Shown: positions 35,448 to 44,625, counted from the stretch's first letter. The stretch: 64,000 nucleotides of DNA from Clostridiaceae bacterium (GCA_902363735.1 CABJBA010000001.1:620001-684000), one strand, 5' to 3'. Translations and numbers: made by a program. Notes: a model not told the origin generated them from the sequence alone.

Positions 35448-36731
35448 TTATGTGGTTTTAGCACTTTTATTTGACAATAGTTTATCTAAATATATGGATT
35501 TAAACTGTTTACTGGCCATCATCTGCTTTAAAGGTGGTAATTTAAGAATAACTCCAAGTACTGCCGCCATGGCACGGTGATTAGCAAATGCCTGGTTATC
35601 AAATATAAGATTTTGAAGGGTTCCTTTTTCGATCGCTTGTAATACAAATCTATGGGTACTATTCACCGGTGTAATGACTTGAATTTCTCTTCTCACTAAT
35701 TCAATGGCATTTTTAGGACAACTCCGAACACATATACCACATCCAAGGCATACTTCATAGTCTACCTGGGCTGCTGCCTTACCCTCTTTGCCTTTTTGCA
35801 TAGATATCGCTAATACCGGACATACCTTTTCACATTTACCACATCCCACACACGATTCGGAAATCTCAGGTATATAATTTGTAGTAGCCACCGGCTGCAT
35901 TGGGCTGAATTTTCTTGCTGCTTGCAAAGCTTCACAACAACAACCACAGCAATTGCAAATAAACGCCGGAGCTTCACGGACATTTTCGCCGATTTGCACC
36001 AGATTAGCTGCATAAGAACGTTCTAATACATCCATTGCCTCTTTCTTATCAATTAATCTGGCATGATGACCATTTTCTGCAAGAGAACGGGCAACATTTC
36101 CAAAGGTGAGACAAACATCCAACGGAGCATTTATTTCACACGGGTGGTCTGCATGTAACATCTTATGTCTGCAATAGCAAGTTCCAAGACCTATATGAGC
36201 TGCTTCCTCAATAATATGGGTTGCTCTTTCATAATCCAAAATATGAATTGTATTTTCATTCCTCAAAACAGGCTCCTGCACATAAACTCGTCCCAGATGC
36301 GTCTCTGTTGAGAAAAACAGATCCTTAACAAAATCTTCTTCAACATTCATGTATTGATAATACAATTCACTTAAATATTTCTGGTCTATATCGCCCCTTG
36401 TACGCATCAATGCAAATTCAATAAACCCTGCCATTGGCGGTGGCATTACAAATTGACGTACCCCTTCATAAAATGAATCTACGAGCAACGCTTTCCTGCA
36501 AAGTTGCTCTAAAAAAGCTTCTGCTTTCCCTTCACTGGTATTCCATACTTTTGCAGCTTTCTTTGCAGTAAATGGGCGAACGGGCAATAACGCGACCCAC
36601 TTGGCTTCCGTTTCTGTATACAAAACCTGCAAAATTTTATATAGGCTTTCAGATGGCGGAGCCCCTTGTGTAAACCAGTTGATTCTTTCTTCTAAATTCT
36701 TATAGGCATTTTTACTTGTAATATGTCCCAT
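35448..36731 (-). CDS. 4Fe-4S protein with N-terminal helical domain and Cys-rich core
   Basis: 427 residues. About 140 N-terminal residues look like a helix-turn-helix-containing domain. A central region with Cys at CYCRHKM and HADHPCE (about 185-198), and the dense ICNCCGCCCEAL (about 258-269), may bind a further metal centre. Two classical ferredoxin motifs follow, CVGCGKCEKVCP (about 291-302) and CLGCGICVRSCP (about 326-337). The reaction is unknown; proteins of this build occur beside electron-bifurcating and corrinoid systems in anaerobes. Single gene. Confidence 0.85.
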   Translation of the reverse strand: MGHITSKNAYKNLEERINWFTQGAPPSESLYKILQVLYTETEAKWVALLPVRPFTAKKAAKVWNTSEGKAEAFLEQLCRKALLVDSFYEGVRQFVMPPPMAGFIEFALMRTRGDIDQKYLSELYYQYMNVEEDFVKDLFFSTETHLGRVYVQEPVLRNENTIHILDYERATHIIEEAAHIGLGTCYCRHKMLHADHPCEINAPLDVCLTFGNVARSLAENGHHARLIDKKEAMDVLERSYAANLVQIGENVREAPAFICNCCGCCCEALQAARKFSPMQPVATTNYIPEISESCVGCGKCEKVCPVLAISMQKGKEGKAAAQVDYEVCLGCGICVRSCPKNAIELVRREIQVITPVNSTHRFVLQAIEKGTLQNLIFDNQAFANHRAMAAVLGVILKLPPLKQMMASKQFKSIYLDKLLSNKSAKTT

Positions 36732-36905
36732 TGGTTCACCTTTCTAATACTAAGTTAGGATAGACTTGTAACTAATTTATCAACTTGTATCAAAGCCTAT
36801 CAAACCAAGAAGAATATCATTCCTCCTTGATTTGAAGTTCTTATGTAAAGGATTCACCTAACTAATAAGTTAAAACAAATGATTCCTATTAACTCCGGTG
36901 CAGGA

Positions 36906-38072
36906 CTATTTGCACTGCTCTTCTCCTCCCTCAGTACTTTCAGCTTGGCTTAATTGTTTTTCTTTTTGCTCTTCAAAGTGGTTAATTACGTCCTCCAGGA
37001 TGCTCAGCAGCGTAGCCGTAATTGGAATCGCAGCAAGCATACCAAGTACACCGGCAGCTGCACCACCTATGCTCACACTGATGATGACAAGCAGCGGACT
37101 GATGGAAAAGGAATTGCTCATAAGCTTAGGCTGTATAATATTTCCGTCAATTTGCTGGGTAATGAGCAGAATCAGTAAGGCCAGAAGGCTAACCGGAACG
37201 CTTTGAGAAAGCATCACAACAAAAAACGCTACCACTGTCCCGAAAATAGAACCGAAGTAAGGGATATAATTTACAAGTCCCAGCATGATGCCCAGAATCA
37301 ATGCGTATTGGGAGCCTAATAGAGCCAGTTCAATCCCCACAAGAGTCCCCAGAATACAGCCGTCAATTGTTTGTGCAAAAATATATTGCTTAAAGCTTAA
37401 ATTCAATTTGGCAGTATAGTAAATAGTCCTTTCGTACACGGTTTTAGGAGTAAATGCCTTTAAAATACGATGCAGAAAAACTTTGAATCTGTCCTTTTCC
37501 ATCAGCGTATATATCGATGATATCAGCACAAGAACTATTTTAAATATTCCGGCAGAAACACCTACAATGGCATTAAAGGAAGTAAGGAGCTTATTAAGAC
37601 TGAAATTCTGCATGTCAGGCAGCAGGCTTTTCATACTTAGTTCAAGATTGACGGGCGAAGTCTCATTAAGCCTGTCCAGCAATTCCTCTGCTGTTTGATA
37701 ATATCTGTCAAAATTTCTGATAAATAAAAGGATACTCTCATATACTGCCGGAATAATCATGCGGAGTACAACGTAAACCAAAAAGAATAATAAGATATAT
37801 ACGATACCAATGGAAATCCCTTTCTTATTCTTTTGCAGAAAAGGAATTTTGGTACGGATCAGCAGACTCTGTACTCCGTTGCAGGGAATATTCAGTATAT
37901 AGGCCAATAGAAATCCATAGAAAAAAGGGGAGAATATCCTGGCGAAGCTCTTGAATGCTGTTATAAATGAACCAAAATTCGAGATCAGCTTATATACGAG
38001 AACCGCCAGTACGATAACCAGAAGAATGTCTAGTATCTTGTAAATAAACTCTTTTGAACGCGTATTTTTCAT
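36906..38072 (-). CDS. AI-2E family transporter (PerM/YdbI type)
   Basis: 388 residues with about eight hydrophobic helices. Family landmarks: GFLLAYILNIPCNGVQ (about 53-68), and near the C-terminus LLITQQIDGNIIQPKLMSNS followed by SPLLVIISVSIGGAAAGVLG. The family covers a quorum-signal exporter and Na+/H+ antiporters; the substrate cannot be told here. Ends in a Glu/Gln-rich tail. Single gene. Confidence 0.9.
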   Translation of the reverse strand: MKNTRSKEFIYKILDILLVIVLAVLVYKLISNFGSFITAFKSFARIFSPFFYGFLLAYILNIPCNGVQSLLIRTKIPFLQKNKKGISIGIVYILLFFLVYVVLRMIIPAVYESILLFIRNFDRYYQTAEELLDRLNETSPVNLELSMKSLLPDMQNFSLNKLLTSFNAIVGVSAGIFKIVLVLISSIYTLMEKDRFKVFLHRILKAFTPKTVYERTIYYTAKLNLSFKQYIFAQTIDGCILGTLVGIELALLGSQYALILGIMLGLVNYIPYFGSIFGTVVAFFVVMLSQSVPVSLLALLILLITQQIDGNIIQPKLMSNSFSISPLLVIISVSIGGAAAGVLGMLAAIPITATLLSILEDVINHFEEQKEKQLSQAESTEGGEEQCK

Positions 38073-38448
38073 ATTTCCTCCCTTGAGATATAATTATTTC
38101 CACATAAAAAGCGTGGTATTCACAATCATGTATTTTTTAAGAACAGGTGATAGCCGTTCTGGGTCTGAGCAGCTGTCTGTGATGATTTGACATATCCGAA
38201 TATTTCATCCATAGAGTTTGGGTATAACTTATTTATAAATCGACTTATTTTATTATAGCACAAGTTAAAGCATTTTTGCATAACCCTGTCAGCAAACTTT
38301 CGATAATTATGCCAGAGCATTACTTGCCGCACCAAAACAAAAATGGTCACATCACCCCATAAGGCAGCAAAAACACCAATTGGCCATTGAGGGATTTGTA
38401 CAAATCTGATTTGCTGTGTATTAATCATAAAATATCTTTTTATCAAAC
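38073..38448. other. Intergenic, no supported gene
   Basis: A minus-strand frame (38126-38428) could encode about 100 residues with one hydrophobic stretch, but it lacks a ribosome binding site and any family likeness. Nothing else seen. Confidence 0.4.
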
Positions 38449-38477
38449 TTGAAGTATCATAAAACAAAACGTATACT
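38449..38477 (+). promoter_or_regulatory. Promoter of the MerR gene
   Basis: TTGAAG, 17 bp, TATACT, ending 20 bp before the ATG at 38498; GGAGGTG ribosome binding site between. Confidence 0.7.
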
Positions 38478-38497
38478 GATAACATGGAGGTGAACAG

Positions 38498-39322
38498 ATG
38501 CTAAAAATCGGTGACTTTTCAAAGCTTACGCACGTTTCTGTTCGAATGCTGCGCTACTACCATAACCAAGACTTGCTTAATCCCTCAGTGACAGACCCTG
38601 TGACCGGATACCGTATGTATTCAGCAGAACAGGTTCCCGAATTGCAGAAAATCATAATGCTGCGTGATCTTAATTTCGGAGTTGCTGAAACAAAGGTTTT
38701 ACTGAAAAATTGGAATAATGGGCATTTAATCCAGAGCCTTTATGGTAAAATAAAAGATATAGAAGAGCTCATTAAACTGGAACAAAATCGTATCTGCCAG
38801 ATTCAATCTGCCATCTCACACATTGAAGCAGATAAATTTGATCAATACTATAGTATAACCATAAAGTCCATACCTTCTTATCCTGTAATATCACTCCGAA
38901 AAAAAGTTGATAATCATTTTGAGGAAGGTAAGCTTTGGGCAGAGCTTATGGAGTTTGTGAGCCGAGAGCATATTGAGTATGACCGAAGCAATCAAAACAA
39001 TATAGCAATTTATCACGATGAGGAACACATGGATTCCAACGTCGATATTGAAGTTTGCCTGCTTGTGAAGAAATCAGGAAAAAACAAAGATATTTTTACT
39101 TACCGTACCCTCGACTCTGTTGATAAAATGGCCTGCATGATGGTTTATGGCCCTTATGAAAACATTTCTAAGGCTTACCGTTCCTTTGCAGACTGGCTTG
39201 ATAAAAACCAGCCATATGCAATGGATAGTACCTCTCGTCAAGTTACGATCATTGACCATCAGGATACGGACAATCCGGAAGAATACCTGACAGAAATTCA
39301 AATTCCTTTAATTAAAATATAA
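38498..39322 (+). CDS. MerR-family regulator with GyrI-like effector domain
   Basis: 274 residues. N-terminal MerR helix-turn-helix (KIGDFSKLTHVSVRMLRYYH, about 3-22) and coiled coil (about 75-110); then a GyrI/BmrR-type effector-binding domain (about 125-274). These regulators sense hydrophobic drugs and switch on efflux genes such as blt or bmr. The only pump-like sequence next to it is a decayed MFS gene on the opposite strand, so its original target may be lost (inference). Confidence 0.9.
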   Translation: MLKIGDFSKLTHVSVRMLRYYHNQDLLNPSVTDPVTGYRMYSAEQVPELQKIIMLRDLNFGVAETKVLLKNWNNGHLIQSLYGKIKDIEELIKLEQNRICQIQSAISHIEADKFDQYYSITIKSIPSYPVISLRKKVDNHFEEGKLWAELMEFVSREHIEYDRSNQNNIAIYHDEEHMDSNVDIEVCLLVKKSGKNKDIFTYRTLDSVDKMACMMVYGPYENISKAYRSFADWLDKNQPYAMDSTSRQVTIIDHQDTDNPEEYLTEIQIPLIKI

Positions 39323-39330
39323 ATTTATTC

Positions 39331-39364
39331 AATGGAGCTGCTCTTTTGGCAAGCTCCATTTTAT
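39331..39364 (+). terminator. Intrinsic terminator after the MerR gene
   Basis: ATGGAGCT pairs with AGCTCCAT across about 12 bases and is followed by TTTTAT. It begins 9 bp past the stop. Confidence 0.85.
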
Positions 39365-39690
39365 CCGGACTTTTTTCTAACCCAAAATCCCAGTAAAATC
39401 AAGCCACTACCCGGAATCACAAAAGGCAGCAATAGATTGACGTTGGCTAAAGGTCCGAATACCGCTATAAATGCTGTTTGCTTTCATCAAATGTTCACCG
39501 GGAACAATCTGCGGCAGGATGCTTTTAGATGCTGGGAGCTGAATTCCTGTACCAAAAGAACGCAGCCCATTGAAGAAAAATATCCAGCCAATGCTGTCCG
39601 TACCAGTAATAAATAAAATGATCAGAACCAAAGTAGAAAGCGCTATCATAGAATCACTTATAATCACAATTCGCTTAGGTGAATAACGGG
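39363..39690 (-). pseudogene. MFS transporter fragment fused behind a UvrA-like gene
   Basis: In the frame that opens at 39898 the second part reads [20 protein letters not shown] then IILPQ/VPGEHLMKANSIYS-like text, the middle of a drug-efflux MFS protein (helices 3-5). After ANSIYSGIRTF the frame shifts, and a C-terminal scrap LLLPFVIPGSGLILLGFWV follows in another frame. Both ends and most helices are missing. The UvrA-like fragment upstream runs into it without a gap, so a deletion joined two genes. Confidence 0.75.
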
Positions 39691-40325
39691 CAGCGGTTTT
39701 TGTTTTTTCCGTCTTTACTAACCGGAATGCCGCAGTAAGGGCAATAAGGTGTTCCGATTGACACATAGAGCATTCGCAGTTGATCCATAATACCTGTAAG
39801 GGTTCCCACAGTGGAACGGGGATTCTGACTACCTTTTTTCTGCTCAATAGCAACAGTAGGAGTAAGTCCTTGTATCGTATCGAAATCTGGTTTTTCAATT
39901 AATTCCTGCATTTTAGCGGCATTGGACATATTATCAAGATGCCGGCGCTTTCCCTCTGCATAAATCGTATCGAACGCTAAGGATGATTTACCGCTTCCGC
40001 TCACACCTGTGATGACGGTCAACTTATTTTGGGGAATACATACATCAATATTTTTTAAATTGTTTTGCCGGCATCCTTTTAGCAGTAATACGTCATTTGA
40101 CTGCTTTACAGGTAAAATAGCATTGCACTTTTTAAATACCGGCTGTACAGAAAACTTTGATTCCAGCATATCGGGGTTTGCAACGTCAGCCCGCTCATGC
40201 ACACCAAACAGTTTGATCTTCGACCCGATAGCTTCCATGTATTCTGATGGCAGACGGCCTACAATACCAGAAAGATCCTTTTCTGAAACATTTGGGTTTA
40301 CAGTAAGCTCTGCCATCGCATCCAT
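39675..40325 (-). pseudogene. Truncated UvrA-like ATPase
   Basis: 216 residues. Walker [21 protein letters not shown] (about 109-128) and the following blocks ([20 protein letters not shown], then [20 protein letters not shown]) match the start of UvrA-type proteins, but the protein ends soon after CPYCG, where full UvrA continues for several hundred residues. The ABC signature and second ATPase are missing. The roughly 75 residues before [14 protein letters not shown] do not look like UvrA and may come from another gene. Probably non-functional remnant of a UvrA paralogue. Confidence 0.75.
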
Positions 40326-40384
40326 GCCTGACCTCCCAGAAGATAGCCTGCATCAGACGGCATACTGAACTTTTTTCTGAGTTA

Positions 40385-40433
40385 TGAAAAAAAGAAAAGC
40401 CACCAGATGTTTTTTTGATATCTGGTGGCTTAT
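40385..40433 (-). terminator. Terminator after the lipoprotein gene
   Basis: AAGCCACCAGAT and ATCTGGTGGCTT form a perfect 12-bp stem; on the minus strand TTCTTTTTTTC follows. Begins 16 bp past the stop. Confidence 0.92.
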
Positions 40434-40448
40434 TATTCAGTAGTTAAA

Positions 40449-40970
40449 TTAATATTTAGTGTAATATTCATGTATAGGTATTTCGATAATGTCTTTTATG
40501 TAATATTCAATCTCTTGAGTTGACTGCAAATATATGGCTGTATTTATAGTCCCGTTGTAAAAATTAAGGGTTATCACATTATCTTGTACACTATAAGTTC
40601 CCTCATATCTGTCGGTCTCCTCTGTAGTTATGCCAATGTACCGCTTAAATGTGGCATCATCATTGAAAGTCAGTGTTCCACCATACTGTATTCCTGTACC
40701 ATATAACTCTTGGAGAGAATAGTCCTCACCAGTAGTTGCATTTTGGGCATAACTTATCATCCAAGTTCCCATTATGTACTCAGGGACGTTGTCTTTAGCC
40801 ACAGGTGAGTTTGTAGCACTTGATGTTGTTATTGGCTCAACCTCCGGCGTATTTGTTGGTTTTATTACTTCGGTTGTCATTGACGGATTAGGATTAATGC
40901 TGAATCCATTTTCACACCCTGCAAGTATTAAGATCACAATACAGGTTAAAAATATAGTTCTTTTTCTCAT
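40449..40970 (-). CDS. Secreted lipoprotein of lipocalin-like size, unknown function
   Basis: 173 residues from the ATG at 40968-40970, which has AGGAGG seven bases upstream. Lipobox LILAGC (Cys about 19), a Thr/Pro/Ser linker (about 25-60) as in wall-spanning lipoproteins, then a beta-rich domain starting YIMGTWMISY with paired strands GTLTFNDDATFKRY and YEGTYSVQDNVITLNF. The domain pattern (GTW..F..DG.F...G.Y.V....I.L) resembles lipocalin-like META/DUF4923-type folds. Ligand unknown; single gene. Confidence 0.8.
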   Translation of the reverse strand: MRKRTIFLTCIVILILAGCENGFSINPNPSMTTEVIKPTNTPEVEPITTSSATNSPVAKDNVPEYIMGTWMISYAQNATTGEDYSLQELYGTGIQYGGTLTFNDDATFKRYIGITTEETDRYEGTYSVQDNVITLNFYNGTINTAIYLQSTQEIEYYIKDIIEIPIHEYYTKY

Positions 40971-41298
40971 GACACTGCCTCCTATCTTCAATAAGTTCTT
41001 TTAAAGTCACCATCATGGTTTTCTGCCATATTTCCATCCATATATTCTTTTAACGGACCAATAATAGCTATGCAATAAATTAAGTTTAGAAACGAATTTT
41101 ATTCTTTCTAAAATCATTCAAATTTTCCGCATATGTTCTATACCTATATTGAGGCTACTCCTCTAAATTCTTATTTACTTAATTATACCAAAGTGAAAAG
41201 CAAAAAGGAAGCGCTGTATATTTAGCAGCCATAAAAAACGCAGTTTCATTTAATATATCACTCCTTTGCTTATGATTCACATCCCATCTCCTCTTCTT
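40971..41298. other. Intergenic, nothing seen
   Basis: 328 AT-rich bases between the lipoprotein start and the end of the EFR1 gene. No open frame, RNA motif or strong hairpin noticed. Confidence 0.5.
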
Positions 41299-42216
41299 TT
41301 AATCATGTTTATTGCTATCAGAATGACTACTCTGATCACCACTTAAAGAGAACAGGTATTCCTTAACCCCCTGCCAATAGAAGCCTACCTTTAAATCTTT
41401 AACAGGTATCAGAAGGTTCTGGGGACGCTGTTCTGCAATTTCCCGCAGACTGTATCCCTCTTGAATGATAACAAATTTACATGATCCTGGCTGTAAAGCT
41501 TTACTTGGACATCCATAAATGCATTTTAGACAGAAATGGCACCTATCAGCAAATGCTGGCTTTTCATCTTTCATTGTAATATTGCCGGCAGGACAGTGCT
41601 TTGCGCACCAGCCGCATTTGGTGCAATGGTCCAGCACCTTGATCCGCTTCCCCCAATGGTGTCCTCCTGATGTTTCCAGTTTTCCCATTAAAGAAAATAT
41701 TCGGTCAACCCATAACGGCTTACCTGTTATACAGACACCTGCCTGCAAATCACTGGAGATTTGCTTAACTGCTTTTGGCAATACCTGCATAAGCATATAA
41801 GACAATAGGCTTGGAGTTTTGACAAAAAAATTGGAAGGCATGATAATCATTTTTTCATATATAACATCATAGCCTTTCTTTGTTAATCTCTTGATGCTGC
41901 TGACTCGGCAGGCAGTGTTGGGGCAAACCTCACCGGCTCCAGAAACAGAAATTACTGCTGCAGAAATGTGATTTTCAATTTCCAAGCTGTCAATCCACCG
42001 ATAAACCGGCTCCGGTGCATTAAAGGCATGGACCGGAAATAGCAGAAGGAGCAGATCATGATCACTTTGGTTAGGATTTATTCCACTGGCAATCTTTTCA
42101 ATGGTACATACACACCCCTCAGTTTCTAAGCAGTTTTGAAAGCTCTTTGCGGCCAGTTCGGTTCCTCCGGTGCCAGAGTAATAGGCAATTTTTATATTAG
42201 AATATGTGTTCATCAA
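41299..42216 (-). CDS. EFR1-family ferredoxin (flavodoxin plus 2[4Fe-4S])
   Basis: 305 residues. The N-terminal half resembles flavodoxin (KIAYYSGTGGTELAA, about 9-23, FMN loop). The C-terminal half has two ferredoxin motifs, CTKCGWCAKHCP (about 197-208) and CHFCLKCIYGCP (about 224-235). It is an internal electron-transfer protein carrying both cofactors. Last gene of a TetR, small membrane protein, flavodoxin, EFR1 unit. Confidence 0.9.
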   Translation of the reverse strand: MMNTYSNIKIAYYSGTGGTELAAKSFQNCLETEGCVCTIEKIASGINPNQSDHDLLLLLFPVHAFNAPEPVYRWIDSLEIENHISAAVISVSGAGEVCPNTACRVSSIKRLTKKGYDVIYEKMIIMPSNFFVKTPSLLSYMLMQVLPKAVKQISSDLQAGVCITGKPLWVDRIFSLMGKLETSGGHHWGKRIKVLDHCTKCGWCAKHCPAGNITMKDEKPAFADRCHFCLKCIYGCPSKALQPGSCKFVIIQEGYSLREIAEQRPQNLLIPVKDLKVGFYWQGVKEYLFSLSGDQSSHSDSNKHD

Positions 42217-42225
42217 ATCTTTACC

Positions 42226-42654
42226 TTAACCTTTTAAAGTGACTGCCTGAACCAGCCTGTCTACATGCTCTGATAAAATCCAATTTCCATTTTTAGGTGA
42301 AGTAAAAAGCGGTATGCCCCCAAGGGGTTCTATGCAAATAGCTCTGTCACTCAGGTCTTTGGGTATGTTTTTCTCAACAGTCTTTTTCCATGTATCCGGG
42401 TAAGCATTACATAAAAAAAATGCTGTTTTCTTCACAAGAAGCACTTGCATATTGTTTTCAATAAAGTTTTTCATTGGCTTGTAAATTTTCCCCATTCTTA
42501 CACCGGAGCCCAAAATCACCATATCAAAGCTTCCGATATCCGGCACTTGCTTTGACAAATCGCAAATGAAACAATTATTTATTTTAGAAGCCAATAATTC
42601 TGCACAGTCTCTGCTCGCACCGGATTTTGTTGTATACACAATTAATGTTTTCAT
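42226..42654 (-). CDS. Flavodoxin-domain protein
   Basis: 142 residues. LIVYTTKSGASRDCAELLA (about 4-22) is the FMN phosphate loop; VILGSGVRMGKIYKPMKNFI the second. It is of the protoporphyrinogen-oxidase-like flavodoxin type. It lies 9 bp before the EFR1 gene and 4 bp after a small membrane gene, so it probably passes electrons within the same system. Confidence 0.88.
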   Translation of the reverse strand: MKTLIVYTTKSGASRDCAELLASKINNCFICDLSKQVPDIGSFDMVILGSGVRMGKIYKPMKNFIENNMQVLLVKKTAFFLCNAYPDTWKKTVEKNIPKDLSDRAICIEPLGGIPLFTSPKNGNWILSEHVDRLVQAVTLKG

Positions 42655-42658
42655 GGTC

Positions 42659-42868
42659 CTATCCTTTCTTTTTCATTCGGGAGAAAGTAATAATCCCTAA
42701 ACACAAAGTAATGACAGAAAAAACGACTGCCAAAATTCCGCAGTTGACATGGAAGTCGAAGGAACTGGCATCACTGATATTATTTGCCCTTAACCATAGC
42801 CCGCATATCATTGTGGACAGCAGAAGTAATACTGTCATAACAGCACTGATAATGGTTGCTTTTTTCAT
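42659..42868 (-). CDS. Small two-helix membrane protein
   Basis: 69 residues with membrane helices at about 7-27 and 43-62 and a basic C-terminus (RMKKKG). No family recognised. The tight spacing to the flavodoxin gene (4 bp) and the TetR gene (16 bp) places it in the operon; it might anchor the flavoprotein/ferredoxin pair (inference). Confidence 0.7.
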   Translation of the reverse strand: MKKATIISAVMTVLLLLSTMICGLWLRANNISDASSFDFHVNCGILAVVFSVITLCLGIITFSRMKKKG

Positions 42869-42884
42869 GTTTCCACCCTCCTGT

Positions 42885-43457
42885 TTATTGGTTTGTAATC
42901 AAGTTGTTTATCAGGTTATCAATAAATCGATTTCGCTGTTCCTTATCGGACAGATCAATACCACTGTACATATAAAATCTATCTCTGTTAAGGCCAGTCA
43001 CTTGTATGGGATAGAGTATCTGTAAAGCCAGTATCCTTAACCCCATATCATCTTTTTTATCTTCAAAAATCTGTTTTAGCAGAGGAATAAGATGTAATGG
43101 TGTCTGCATATTACCATTTATCATGTCACTGGACAAAATAAAGCGCATCAACTTTTCTTTTTTATCTGACAATGCATAAAGCTCTTTGAGCATTGCTTTT
43201 AATTTTTCAATAGGTGATAATTCTCCATAGCTGTCGGATTTAGAAAAATCCAAAATGATTTTGGCCATTGTATCCCCAATGGCAATGCTTAACAGATTAT
43301 CCTTGCTTTTAAAATGATAATTGATGAGGCCAATCCCTACATCGGCACGCTGTGCAATTTGGCGGACAGTTATTTTATCTATATCTTCTGTTTCTTCCAG
43401 CATGGCTTTCGCCGTATCAATAATCAACTGCTGTGTAGCTTGTTCTTTGGAAATCAT
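42885..43457 (-). CDS. TetR-family regulator of the EFR1 operon
   Basis: 190 residues. Helix-turn-helix DKITVRQIAQRADVGIGLIN (about 27-46) followed by YHFKSKDNLL, then an all-helical ligand domain. First gene of the four-gene minus-strand unit, so it probably controls its own operon. Confidence 0.9.
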   Translation of the reverse strand: MISKEQATQQLIIDTAKAMLEETEDIDKITVRQIAQRADVGIGLINYHFKSKDNLLSIAIGDTMAKIILDFSKSDSYGELSPIEKLKAMLKELYALSDKKEKLMRFILSSDMINGNMQTPLHLIPLLKQIFEDKKDDMGLRILALQILYPIQVTGLNRDRFYMYSGIDLSDKEQRNRFIDNLINNLITNQ

Positions 43458-43654
43458 ATTAGATGCCCATCCTGACTGAACTATATTTGAACACGTTCAG
43501 CATAACGGATTTTCATATAAATGTCAAATATTTTCGGAGCATTACTGCTCCGGGGAAAAGAAGCAGTTTCTGTCTCATTGAGGTTTCTAAAAACAAACAG
43601 ATAAACAGCCCACGGACAGGCAATGCGCTCCTTCTAAATATCTTGTATGTATAG

Positions 43655-43683
43655 TTGACTTTACACGTAAAACAAACTATACT
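43655..43683 (+). promoter_or_regulatory. Promoter and operator of the Xre operon
   Basis: TTGACT, 17 bp, TATACT. The spacer begins with the palindrome TTTACACGTAAA, a likely site for the small Xre protein encoded just downstream. GGGGG lies 15 bp before the ATG. Confidence 0.75.
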
Positions 43684-43703
43684 ATTAACGAAAGGGGGAA
43701 GCC

Positions 43704-43910
43704 ATGGAAACATTATCTAATATCGTGAAAGAACTGAGGACACAAAATGATATATCCCAGGGCAAACTGGCGGAACTTGTTGGCGTTACAAGACAAACCA
43801 TTATTTCTTTAGAAAAAGGCAGTTATATTCCGTCATTACTTTTAGCCATGCGAATATCTGAAGTGTTGGATGCGCCTATTGAACAAATATTTAAAAAGGA
43901 GAGTATTTAA
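43704..43910 (+). CDS. Small Xre-type helix-turn-helix regulator
   Basis: 68 residues, almost entirely one helix-turn-helix (LRTQNDISQGKLAELVGVTR, about 10-29, then QTIISLEKG). Such single-domain proteins commonly pair with the membrane-protein gene that follows. Its stop overlaps the next start by one base. Confidence 0.9.
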   Translation: METLSNIVKELRTQNDISQGKLAELVGVTRQTIISLEKGSYIPSLLLAMRISEVLDAPIEQIFKKESI

Positions 43911-44374
43911 TGAAAAAAATTGTAATCAAGAGTGTGGGTAATTTAGTATTGTTTTCCTTATTCGGACTGGCATTTTTATTTCCGTTTTCAGAAATACAGT
44001 CAGTTGAACATGTGGGATTTAGTACGACCATAGCAATATATCCTGTCTTGCTGGCTGCTTATTTGATTATCTGTCCAGCTTTATATTATATACTTCGGAA
44101 AAAATTAACGTGGAGTAAAAACGATATTTCTGAACTTGCATTTTCAGATGAACGGGAAAAGATGATTGTTGCAGAAGCCACCAAAACATCTTATATAACC
44201 CTAATTTGTGGGTTAATAGCGAGTATAGCAATAATTGGGGGAGTGAAATTATTTTCATTATTTACTCACGAAGATATAAATATATATTTTATCAGTATAT
44301 TGCTCATGACAATATTACTTGTTTTATCTACTATTTCATATTGCATTAAATGGTGTCTGGAATATCGCAAATAG
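43910..44374 (+). CDS. Four-helix membrane protein (DUF2178/DUF3796-like)
   Basis: 154 residues, membrane helices at about 8-28, 40-62, 92-115 and 120-142. The central loop motif SDEREKMIVAEATKTSYI (about 80-97) is typical of the small membrane proteins co-encoded with Xre regulators in Firmicutes. Function unknown. Confidence 0.8.
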   Translation: MKKIVIKSVGNLVLFSLFGLAFLFPFSEIQSVEHVGFSTTIAIYPVLLAAYLIICPALYYILRKKLTWSKNDISELAFSDEREKMIVAEATKTSYITLICGLIASIAIIGGVKLFSLFTHEDINIYFISILLMTILLVLSTISYCIKWCLEYRK

Positions 44375-44388
44375 TTTTTATGGGTTAA

Positions 44389-44625
44389 GGTGTTGTTGTA
44401 GATAATACAGAATGGACTTTATGTCTTATAATACAAGAAAATACAGTATTAGAAAGGCTCGTACTACTTCTAACAAGAACGCCCATAGAAAAATATACAT
44501 ATACGGAACTGATAGCATCTACACTGGAGTTCTTGCAAATAAGCAAGGAGGGGAGGCATTACGGATTTTGTCAGCGATATCAGGATATTGACCGTTTGAT
44601 TAATGCGCTGCAGACTTTTCATTAA
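44389..44625 (+). pseudogene. Unidentified open frame without a start codon
   Basis: A 78-codon open stretch containing VLERLVLLLTRTPIEKYTYT and ending DIDRLINALQTFH reads like real protein (balanced composition, amphipathic pattern) but has no ATG/GTG start or ribosome binding site and follows the membrane gene by 14 bp. Possibly the tail of a lost gene. An overlapping 57-codon frame beginning MSYNTRKYS also exists. The rest of 44375-44954 holds only a minus-strand hairpin. Confidence 0.3.

Noticed and set aside
38126..38485. A 119-codon minus-strand frame between the AI-2E transporter and MerR genes
   Set aside because: It covers the MerR promoter, has no ribosome binding site at either candidate ATG and no recognisable family; only a short hydrophobic run supports it.
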